A stretch of DNA of 38,375 nucleotides, taken from Methanomicrobia archaeon DTU008 (lineage in GTDB: Archaea > Thermoplasmatota > Thermoplasmata > Methanomassiliicoccales > Methanomassiliicoccaceae). Under the pieces are notes generated by a model. The model saw nothing but the letters and a program-made list of their open reading frames with translations, was not told the origin of the DNA and did no database searches. Shown here piece by piece: positions 32,213 to 38,375 of the stretch. A program made the position numbers and the translations under genes. Position 1 is the first letter of the stretch. Each line of letters begins with the position of its first letter. The stretch is taken from the NCBI GenBank assembly GCA_001512965.1, contig LFRW01000050.1, positions 1 through 38,375 on the forward strand, read 5' to 3'.

Positions 32213-33031
32213 TCATACACCTATCCAGACATTGCCGAGGATCCGCCTGATCGCTGCGATCGCTGACAGCGCGGCCAGGTATGATGTCGCCGGATTGATG
32301 GGTGAAGGAACGTTCTGCGTCTCCGACCTCAGTTCGCCGAAGTCCCCTTTCACGGTCAGGGTATGGGAGTTCCGTTCGGTCGCGGGATCGCATATTATGG
32401 TGACACGGGTCTTGTCAAAGCCGACCCCGAGCAAGGAGACTGTCGCCGCCACGTTGAGATTCTTGGGGAACTGGATCGCCGCATCGCGCGCAGTGCCTTC
32501 GAACACCACCGTGGCCTCCGTGAGGGAGTCGACATCAATGCCTCTCATGGCAAGGCCGGGCGCTCCCTTGAGCCCTTTGGGACCCTTCCGGGTGGTCAGA
32601 TGCACCTCGGATATGCCAGCAGAGGCTGCGGCGCGGAGGCCGTCGGTGCCGCATATCGCGCCGGACGGCATGTAGATGCGGGAGCGGTGCTTCTTAGCCA
32701 GGGTGAAGCACCTTTCCCTGAACTGGTCGTCCGTGAACACTCCGACCGACATAACCATGACGTCAACGCCGTTCTCAAGAACGAACGGCACGTACCTCCT
32801 TGCAGCTTCCTGACTGGCTGCTTCAACTGCGAGATCGACCTCGGTGAGCACCTTGCACAGCAGCTCGCTCTTGCCGCTCACATACTCTGCCTTCTCAAGG
32901 CTGTCCACCAGGTGGCGGGCGTAATCGGCGCTCATGTCCGTGACATAGAGCCTGTCAACCTCGGGCATGTCATGGACGGCCTTGGCCAGTACGCTACCGA
33001 TGGAGCCGCACCCGATGATCAGTATGCGCAT
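32213..33031 (-). CDS. nadX: L-aspartate dehydrogenase
   Basis: NadX oxidises aspartate to iminoaspartate for NAD synthesis. The 272-residue protein starts with the Rossmann motif ILIIGCGSIGSV and has VEAASQEAAR, PSGAICGTDGL (catalytic region) and FPKNLNVAATVSL. ATG 33031 is chosen; the 45 residues upstream are not family-like. An AT-rich TATA candidate (about 33057-33065, minus strand) fits a leaderless start. Confidence 0.88.
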   Translation of the reverse strand: MRILIIGCGSIGSVLAKAVHDMPEVDRLYVTDMSADYARHLVDSLEKAEYVSGKSELLCKVLTEVDLAVEAASQEAARRYVPFVLENGVDVMVMSVGVFTDDQFRERCFTLAKKHRSRIYMPSGAICGTDGLRAAASAGISEVHLTTRKGPKGLKGAPGLAMRGIDVDSLTEATVVFEGTARDAAIQFPKNLNVAATVSLLGVGFDKTRVTIICDPATERNSHTLTVKGDFGELRSETQNVPSPINPATSYLAALSAIAAIRRILGNVWIGV

Positions 33032-33142
33032 GCTTTCGCTGATTAACGGTCTCCGATTTAATATTACTGCGCTTCGCCTAGGGTGGAGGGCATCGGCATG
33101 GCAGCCAACTATAATATCAGGGTGATATGATGGTGCGATATC

Positions 33143-33547
33143 ATGAGATATGAGGTGCTGGAGCATACTGCCGATCTCATGGTGAAGGCATACGGCCGCA
33201 CCCTGAAGGAGTGCTTCGAAAATGCCGCCTTCGCCATGATGGACCAGATCGTCGATGCTTCCTCTGCCGACCTGTCCGATGAGGTGAGCATCACGGTGGA
33301 GGGCACGGATCTTGAGGAGCTTCTGTACAATTTTCTCTCAGAGGTCCTGTTCATCTTCGATGCGAAGGGTCTGGTCCTCGGCAAGTTCGATGTCGATCTT
33401 CAGCCAGGTCGTCTGGAATGCAAGGCCTGGGGAGAAACGTTCGATCCAGAGAAACATTCCCCCAAGAGCGACATCAAGGCCGTGACATATCACGAGCTGA
33501 AGGTGGACAAGGACGAACCATCCATAACGGTCCTGTTCGATGTCTGA
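33143..33547 (+). CDS. Archease, activator of the RtcB RNA ligase
   Basis: Archease promotes guanylylation of the tRNA-splicing ligase RtcB. This 134-residue protein has the family's opening EVLEHTADLMVKAYG, DLEELLYNFLSEVLFIFD, and the C-terminal VKAVTYHEL-type segment (IKAVTYHELKV), with the conserved Asp metal ligands. Length is standard. rtcB is not in this window. Confidence 0.93.
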   Translation: MRYEVLEHTADLMVKAYGRTLKECFENAAFAMMDQIVDASSADLSDEVSITVEGTDLEELLYNFLSEVLFIFDAKGLVLGKFDVDLQPGRLECKAWGETFDPEKHSPKSDIKAVTYHELKVDKDEPSITVLFDV

Positions 33548-33570
33548 ACCCTTCTCCGGTGAGGTGAAGT

Positions 33571-33624
33571 ATGGCCAGCATCATATATGTCGCAAGATGG
33601 GACAAGACTATCGCGTCAGGATAG
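33571..33624 (+). CDS. Possible 17-codon upstream ORF
   Basis: ATG 33571 follows GAGGTGA by 3 nt and opens a 17-codon frame ending in TAG. It overlaps the 5' arm of the hairpin at 33606-33654. It might be a leader peptide for the next gene or a chance frame; there is no family. Confidence 0.3.
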   Translation: MASIIYVARWDKTIASG

Positions 33625-33654
33625 CAACTGTGTACAGCACAGCGCGAGATAGTC
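33606..33654 (+). ncRNA. Stem-loop between archease and the mevalonate gene
   Basis: GACTATCGCG (33606-33615) pairs with CGCGAGATAGTC (33643-33654), 10 pairs with a two-base bulge. Inside, CTGTG (33628-33632) pairs with CACAG (33638-33642). The fold lies just before the next gene's ribosome-binding site. Whether it acts as an RNA or cis-element is unknown. Confidence 0.35.
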
Positions 33655-33676
33655 CTGGAACGCTTGAGGGGTGGCG

Positions 33677-34636
33677 ATGAAAGCCTCTGCCGTCGCCCAC
33701 CCCATACAGGGTCTGATCAAGTACCATGGGTTAAGGGACCGACGTCTTCGCCTACCATATCACGACTCCATCTCGGTATGTACAGCGCCATTGCTGACCC
33801 ATACTACCGTGGAGTTCGGTCACCGAGTTGACAGCGTACGGTTCGGTGACCGTCCTGCCTCCATGGAGGAGATGAGGCGCGTCCTTGAAGTGGTCGATGC
33901 CTTGGGCGAGGAGGCGGGAGGGCGAAGCGGGATGCGAATGCGCACCCTCAACAACTTCCCATCCAACATCGGCCTGGGTGCATCGGCATCTGGCTTCGCC
34001 GCATTGGCCGTGGCAGCGGCGAAGGCGCTGGGCCTGGAGCTCTCCCTGGAAGAACTGTCCCGCTTCGCCCGCCGGGGAGCCGGCTCGGCGGCAAGGGCCG
34101 TCACCGGGGGCTTCTCCCGATGGTATGCCGGGGAAGGCGACGCCGACTCCATATCAAGGCGCCTTCCGCATCCGGACGGCATCGATATGGCCATCGTGTG
34201 CGCCCTCGTCCCCATGGTCAAGACCACTGACCTCATACATCCAGATGTGTTATCCTCCCCTTTCTTCAAGGCCCGGCTGGAGTACCTGCCTTCAGCGCTG
34301 GAGGGGATGGAGAGCGCCATCCGGAAAGGAGACGTCGATGAGATCGGCCGCCTGGCCGAGATGGACACCCTGGTGCTGCATGGCATCACGATGACCGGGG
34401 CGGATGAGACGATACTTTGGAGGCCAGATACCCTGCGTGTCATCCTTGAGGTGAAGTCCTTGCGGAAGGACGGCGTGCAATGCCACTTCTCCATCGACAC
34501 CGGGGCCACGGTCTATATCAACTGCCGACGGGCGGATGTGACTTCGATCCGGGAGAGGATGTCCGCGCTGGGGATCGAAACCCTGGAATGCTCGGTGGGA
34601 GGGCCCGCATCGATCACTGACGTCCATCTGTTCTGA
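33677..34636 (+). CDS. Mevalonate-diphosphate-decarboxylase-like GHMP protein
   Basis: This 319-residue protein is of the decarboxylase branch of GHMP kinases in isoprenoid synthesis. It has LIKYHGLRDRRLRLPYHDSIS (family: KYWGK), the phosphate loop PSNIGLGASASGFAAL, GSAARAVTGGFSRW with the conserved Arg, and FSIDTGATVY with the catalytic Asp. In Thermoplasmatota, relatives act as mevalonate 3-kinase, phosphomevalonate decarboxylase or bisphosphomevalonate decarboxylase, so the exact reaction is open. ATG 33677 follows GAGGGGTG. Confidence 0.82.
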   Translation: MKASAVAHPIQGLIKYHGLRDRRLRLPYHDSISVCTAPLLTHTTVEFGHRVDSVRFGDRPASMEEMRRVLEVVDALGEEAGGRSGMRMRTLNNFPSNIGLGASASGFAALAVAAAKALGLELSLEELSRFARRGAGSAARAVTGGFSRWYAGEGDADSISRRLPHPDGIDMAIVCALVPMVKTTDLIHPDVLSSPFFKARLEYLPSALEGMESAIRKGDVDEIGRLAEMDTLVLHGITMTGADETILWRPDTLRVILEVKSLRKDGVQCHFSIDTGATVYINCRRADVTSIRERMSALGIETLECSVGGPASITDVHLF

Positions 34637-34662
34637 GCCGCCCGGCGGAGCAGGACCAACCA

Positions 34663-34671
34663 TTTTTTAAT
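34663..34671 (+). promoter_or_regulatory. TATA box for the PfkB kinase gene
   Basis: TTTTTTAAT is centred 26-27 nt before ATG 34694, a textbook leaderless arrangement. Confidence 0.6.
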
Positions 34672-34693
34672 GCCATGTTCATAGACGTGGTCC

Positions 34694-35653
34694 ATGGACG
34701 TGGTGGGAGTGGGCGCGCTCAATGTCGACCTTCTTTATGAGGTGTCATCCCTGCGTTTCGGTAGCATGGAGATGACGCCCGGCAGCAAGACGTATGGGAC
34801 CGAGGAAACGTTCCGTACGCTAATCAAGGAGGTCGAACGACATGGCCAGCTGGCGGGGCGGAGCGGCGGAGGTTCCGCCGCCAACACCATCTATGCGCTC
34901 TCCCGGCTGGGATATAGGACCGCATTCCTGGGCGTCGCGGGCAAGGATGAGGAGGGGGACTTCATCCTATCTTCCATGGAAGGCGTCGACCTGAGCCGAG
35001 TTAAAAGGCACGGGCGCAGCGGGAAATGCCTTTCGTTGCTAATGGGCGGAGACCGTTCTCTCTTCGTCATCCCGAACTCCAATGATCTGTTCTCCTACAC
35101 GGAGGAGGATATCGAGTTCCTCAATTCATCCAAGTTCGTTCATCTGGGCTCGTTCGCTGCGGACAGCGCCCTGGCCTCCCAGAATGCGCTGATGGACTAC
35201 CTGGATGACGATGTGTACGTCTCATTCTCACCTGGAGAGCTGTATGCTCGTAGGGGCGTTCAGCAACTGGCGCCCATATTGGAACGGACCCGCATCATGT
35301 TCCTAAATGGGAAGGAGATGAGACTTCTGACCGGCAAGGGTCCGGAGGAAGGTGCAAGGATGCTGCTGGATCAGGGCCCTCGGGTCGTGGTATGCACCCT
35401 GGGTGAGGATGGCTCGGTGATAATCACGCGAAATAGTGAGATAACCGTACCAGCAAAACGGACGGTCATCAGGGATGCCACCGGTGCAGGGGACGTGTAT
35501 GCCGCTGGCTTCCTTGCTGGATATATCGACGGCGCCACGTTGGAGGTATGCGGGGAGATCGGATCCGCCGCTGCCGCCCTGAGCGTGACCTCCTATGGGC
35601 GGGAAGGATACCCTGACGAGAGGTTCCTAAGGCGGTTCGCAGATGCGATGTGA
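34694..35653 (+). CDS. PfkB-family carbohydrate/nucleoside kinase
   Basis: This 319-residue ribokinase-fold kinase begins VVGVGALNVDLLYEV and has the substrate motif GRSGGGSAANTIYALSRLG (about 56-74) and the catalytic/anion-hole motif RDATGAGDVYAAGFLAGY near residue 258. The sugar or nucleoside is not predictable. A leaderless transcript is likely from the TATA position. It is followed by a small ORF and the HAD gene. Confidence 0.9.
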   Translation: MDVVGVGALNVDLLYEVSSLRFGSMEMTPGSKTYGTEETFRTLIKEVERHGQLAGRSGGGSAANTIYALSRLGYRTAFLGVAGKDEEGDFILSSMEGVDLSRVKRHGRSGKCLSLLMGGDRSLFVIPNSNDLFSYTEEDIEFLNSSKFVHLGSFAADSALASQNALMDYLDDDVYVSFSPGELYARRGVQQLAPILERTRIMFLNGKEMRLLTGKGPEEGARMLLDQGPRVVVCTLGEDGSVIITRNSEITVPAKRTVIRDATGAGDVYAAGFLAGYIDGATLEVCGEIGSAAAALSVTSYGREGYPDERFLRRFADAM

Positions 35654-35692
35654 TCTGATCGCTGCATCTAGAAGACATTTGGAGGGAATGAT

Positions 35693-35818
35693 ATGGCCCC
35701 GGGTGCGGATGGAAGAAAGGTTCACATAATCGGTATATGTCTCGAACGGCGGGAAAGCATCCCGGGGCGACATAGCGACCATGGCGGTCACATGGAGCCT
35801 GCTGGTGTGGAGGCGTAG
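35693..35818 (+). CDS. Possible 41-residue small protein
   Basis: This is a short ORF between the pfkB-type and HAD genes. ATG 35693 lies 7 nt after GGAGG (35681-35685), and its TAG ends 2 nt before the HAD start, giving an operon-like fit. The sequence is His-rich in the middle (RHSDHGGHMEP). No family is recognised; it could be a chance frame. Confidence 0.35.
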   Translation: MAPGADGRKVHIIGICLERRESIPGRHSDHGGHMEPAGVEA

Positions 35819-35820
35819 AG

Positions 35821-36942
35821 ATGGATTTCGAAGGTCTCGAGGAAGGGCTCGGCGACGGATGGAGACAGTTCATATCCAACTGTGAGGGGACCATAACTCT
35901 GAACGACAATGCGTATGAACTGTGCTCAGAGTTCATCGAGAACGGCAGTGAACTGTTCAAGGTGCTATCGAAATATGATGAGATCATCTCCCGCCTGATA
36001 CAGCGTCCCAACTACAAGGCAGGGGACACCATTCGTCTGGCCCTACCGTTCCTCAAGGCGTATGGGGTCACGGACACCGCCATGTTGGACTTCTCCCGCC
36101 AAAACATATTGACCGTGCCCGGTGCCAGGAAGACGATGCGGTTCGTCCAGGAGTTCATGACCCCCTTCATCATCGCCACCTCGTACGAGCACTACGTCAC
36201 CGCGGTGTGCGATGCCATCGGATTCCCCATGGAGAACGTGTACTGCACCGCTCTGGAAATGGACTCGGTCAGGATGGATACATACGAGGCGGAGATATTG
36301 AAGAACACCGCCCAGGAGATAGCTGGCATGGGCTTGCCGCGGATCCCGGAGAGAGCGAGCTCCATCAATGACCTGACCCCTCAGGACCAGGAAGTGGTCC
36401 AGCGTCTGGATCAACTGTTCTGGGAGGAGCTCACCGATCTTCCATCCTATCGCTTCATACTTGACGTGAACCCGCTCGGCGGGGAGGAGAAGGCATCTGC
36501 GGTGCTGGACATCCGGAGGAGATCGGGCATCGGCCTGGAGGATACCTGTTACATCGGCGAATCCATAACCGATGTGCAGGCACTACAGCTGGTGCGGGAG
36601 GGAGACGGCCTGACCATCGCATTCAACGGTGATGAGCACGCCATAGAGGAGGCGGAGTTCGCCCTGATATCGGAGAACACCGTGGTGACATCAGTCATTG
36701 CCGAGGTGTTCCACAAGGCAGGGATGGAAGGGGTGAATAACCTTGTCGACAACTGGAGCAGGGAATGGTTGAAGCGATCTGGCGCGGTCAACCCTTACCT
36801 GCTGAGAGAGTTCGAGAGGATCTTCCCCACAACGATGCCCGTGCTGACAAGGGTGACTCCCGACAACGTCAAGGCGTTGACTCGCCAGAGCGCGGCCCTC
36901 CGTTACTCCATCCAGGGTGAGGACATCAGCTCGCTCGGCTAA
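35821..36942 (+). CDS. HAD-superfamily protein, COG4030/EhaR-like
   Basis: This 373-residue protein resembles archaeal COG4030 HAD proteins, one of which is named EhaR in methanogens: FISNCEGTITLNDNAYEL at the N-terminus and CYIGESITDVQAL (acidic motif) near residue 241. The first motif usually has Asp as nucleophile; it is Asn20 here (N-C-E-G), so phosphatase activity is doubtful. GGAGG precedes ATG 35821. No other Eha subunits are seen in the window, so membership in a hydrogenase is not supported. Confidence 0.7.
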   Translation: MDFEGLEEGLGDGWRQFISNCEGTITLNDNAYELCSEFIENGSELFKVLSKYDEIISRLIQRPNYKAGDTIRLALPFLKAYGVTDTAMLDFSRQNILTVPGARKTMRFVQEFMTPFIIATSYEHYVTAVCDAIGFPMENVYCTALEMDSVRMDTYEAEILKNTAQEIAGMGLPRIPERASSINDLTPQDQEVVQRLDQLFWEELTDLPSYRFILDVNPLGGEEKASAVLDIRRRSGIGLEDTCYIGESITDVQALQLVREGDGLTIAFNGDEHAIEEAEFALISENTVVTSVIAEVFHKAGMEGVNNLVDNWSREWLKRSGAVNPYLLREFERIFPTTMPVLTRVTPDNVKALTRQSAALRYSIQGEDISSLG

Positions 36943-37331
36943 TCCTTGGATGCCTCCTCCACCGCTTGCCCAATGGCCTCTGCCATCCTGGTCGCCTCTT
37001 CCTCCGTGATGTCGGGGAAGACGAATGCAGTGCAGCTTTCGCACTTGCCAAGGGGTCTGTCGATGACATCGTCCATGACCACCGACATCCGCGGCTCCAC
37101 ACCGTTTTTATTCAAGATGAGGTCGGCGCAACGGCTCCTGCATCCATTGACGGACACCAGGTGCTTGCCCTCCACGCCGCTCATGCTCAATATCACGGGA
37201 GATGGTGCCACTGTACAGGCTGAGAACTGTATGACTCGGTCGAAGTACTTCTTGGAATACAGCTCCACGGCGCGCTCCATGATCATGCCGCGCTCAGCGT
37301 TCGCCCCGCAGATGACCACTCCGACCCTCAT
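36939..37331 (-). CDS. Putative zinc-binding DGC-like protein
   Basis: This 130-residue protein has NGCRSRCADLIL and a CESCTAF motif, resembling putative zinc-binding proteins with the DGC domain. It has an N-terminal nucleotide-fold-like strand (VGVVICGANAERG). The function is unknown. It overlaps the next gene upstream in the operon by 4 nt and the convergent HAD gene by 4 nt. Confidence 0.62.
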   Translation of the reverse strand: MRVGVVICGANAERGMIMERAVELYSKKYFDRVIQFSACTVAPSPVILSMSGVEGKHLVSVNGCRSRCADLILNKNGVEPRMSVVMDDVIDRPLGKCESCTAFVFPDITEEEATRMAEAIGQAVEEASKD

Positions 37332-37678
37332 TGTCCCATCTCCCTAAGTGCGGCAAGGATCGCCTGCTCAGCTTTGTCGATCGCCTTATCGTCGACGTTC
37401 GACACCTTCTCCATGATCACGGTCTTGGCCACACTGACGCCATGAAGCATGAGTCCCATGCTTCCGCAGCAGCCATCGCAGCCCTCCACCACCATGGTAC
37501 GGGAGGGGTCGAGGGAGGTGATCTCCTCCACGTACTTCGTGAGGCCCGCATCCGGCGGGCACACGGAGATCACCTTGATATCGGCCTTCTCTGAAACTCT
37601 CCTTAGGGCCTTCCGCACCATCCTGGAGGACGGTGAGAAGCCGGAACACATCACTACGTTGATCTGACTCATCGGCAT
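37328..37678 (-). CDS. Putative zinc-binding DGC-domain protein
   Basis: This is a 116-residue paralogue-like neighbour with the motif EGCDGCCGSMGLMLHG, typical of DGC-domain proteins, and an N-terminal VVMCSGFSPSSRMVRKA. ATG 37678 overlaps the end of the hydantoinase-like gene; ATG 37672 is possible. The function is unknown; it is probably transcribed with its two neighbours. Confidence 0.68.
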   Translation of the reverse strand: MPMSQINVVMCSGFSPSSRMVRKALRRVSEKADIKVISVCPPDAGLTKYVEEITSLDPSRTMVVEGCDGCCGSMGLMLHGVSVAKTVIMEKVSNVDDKAIDKAEQAILAALREMGQ

Positions 37679-38375
37679 GCCTCGAAGTATAGCCGGGGCT
37701 TTCCAACGGCGGTGATGGTCAATGCGATCTCCAGCAGGATGTTGGACCCCCATCCGCGGTCCAGGCTAGCCTCCTTCCGATGGTTGTCCACGACCAGTTC
37801 GACCGAGTCGGCACCCGCGGCCATCGCCATCTCCGTCACCAGCCTGCCCCCTTCCTCTTTAGCATATGCCAGCGCTTCTTCCAGGCTCTCGAAGTCTCTC
37901 TTCTCCTGCATCCAGTGAAGGGTGCACGGGGGGTTCTCCATGGCGCCCAGTCCTTTCTTGGGCTTGATGAGCATCTCGATGCTCTCCATGACGTTGCCCG
38001 ATACCGCTCCGGCGGCATTCCCTATGCTGCTATCCTTCGGGAGCACCAGCTCCGTATGGAAGATCTCCGCCACTCCAGGCAGATACGCGCCGACGGGTGC
38101 CCCAATGCCTATTATCGGCTTGTTCAGGTGAACGGTGGCGGCGAAGTCCCGACGTCCCGAGCCCCCGATCATGTTGTTGACAAGGCTGTTCGCGACATCA
38201 CACATCTTGCTCTCGCCGACCTCTTCGTGGATGAGCTTCCGGAACACCTCACCGGCGATCTTCTCGATGACCATGCGCTTGGCGGTACTTACGAACTCGT
38301 CCGGGTCCATCTCGGCGTTGGCAGCCTGTATCTCGACCGCGATGCGCGATGCCTCGGCATCATATTCCACATATG
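37669..38375 (-). CDS. Hydantoinase/oxoprolinase-family protein, 5' end cut by window
   Basis: This is the C-terminal part (about 235 residues) of a HyuA-like protein: IIGIGAPVGAYLPGVAEI, VVLPKDSS-type segment (LVLPKDSSIGNAAGAVSGNVM) and the closing acidic and hydrophobic segments fit COG0145. The frame stays open through the right edge, so the N-terminal ATPase-like half is missing. It heads an operon with the two DGC-type genes. The substrate is unknown. Confidence 0.72.
   Translation of the reverse strand, partial: YVEYDAEASRIAVEIQAANAEMDPDEFVSTAKRMVIEKIAGEVFRKLIHEEVGESKMCDVANSLVNNMIGGSGRRDFAATVHLNKPIIGIGAPVGAYLPGVAEIFHTELVLPKDSSIGNAAGAVSGNVMESIEMLIKPKKGLGAMENPPCTLHWMQEKRDFESLEEALAYAKEEGGRLVTEMAMAAGADSVELVVDNHRKEASLDRGWGSNILLEIALTITAVGKPRLYFEACR

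Noticed and set aside
35821-36942. Evidence for an Eha hydrogenase
   Set aside because: Only a HAD protein resembling EhaR is present, with no hydrogenase subunits nearby.
1-38375. tRNA, rRNA or CRISPR arrays
   Set aside because: No cloverleaf, rRNA-like or spaced-repeat sequence was found by reading; only small hairpins are present.

Overview
The window is archaeal and looks like Thermoplasmatota, possibly a Methanomassiliicoccales-like lineage (inference). Evidence: archaeal families throughout (type II GAPDH, archaeal PGK, archease, A24-type preflagellin-style peptidase, a mevalonate-decarboxylase-type GHMP protein, Lrp-type regulator), archaeal TATA boxes placed about 26 nt before leaderless starts, GGTGA/GGAGG ribosome-binding sites, and no tRNA, rRNA or CRISPR. 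Gene density is high, with many 1-20 nt overlaps. Base composition is GC-rich except at promoters.

Left part (1-5.9 kb): a 5'-truncated hgcA and a complete hgcB (mercury methylation pair), a small membrane protein, thiL, and an AmmeMemoRadiSam-type radical SAM gene. That gene is split by a 392-residue intein exactly at the third Cys of CxxxCxxC and seems to begin at a CTG codon. An endonuclease III-related protein lacking the catalytic Asp follows.

5.9-11.7 kb: A24 prepilin-type peptidase, MscS channel, nitroreductase, metallophosphoesterase, a fused alkyltransferase-like/endonuclease V repair protein, and a ketopantoate reductase-family gene.

11.7-18.5 kb: a lysine operon. An Lrp-family regulator with a palindrome at its promoter precedes dapA-dapB-lysC-lysA-dapF-dapL, i.e. 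the whole DapL (aminotransferase) branch of the diaminopimelate pathway except asd. pgk converges on it.

19.9-24.3 kb: cation/proton antiporter coupled to an HNH protein, TerC-family transporter with a Cys-rich tail and structured leader, and type II GAPDH.

24.4-27.7 kb: the branched-chain cluster ilvB-ilvN-like-ilvC. Ahead of ilvB lies what I consider the most interesting item: a leaderless 22-codon ORF rich in Val/Leu/Ile codons, followed by mutually exclusive RNA pairings. This is the layout of a bacterial-type attenuator, here in an archaeon.

27.7-38.4 kb: FkbM methyltransferase, cyclophilin-like protein, an unknown protein, M24 peptidase, PurN-like formyltransferase, a small acidic protein with a histone H1-like Lys/Ala/Pro tail, aspartate dehydrogenase, archease, mevalonate-decarboxylase-like protein, PfkB kinase, a COG4030-like HAD protein, and an operon of two Cys-motif (DGC-type) proteins with a hydantoinase/oxoprolinase-like gene cut by the right edge. 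All family names are from reading the translated sequence; no database search was run.
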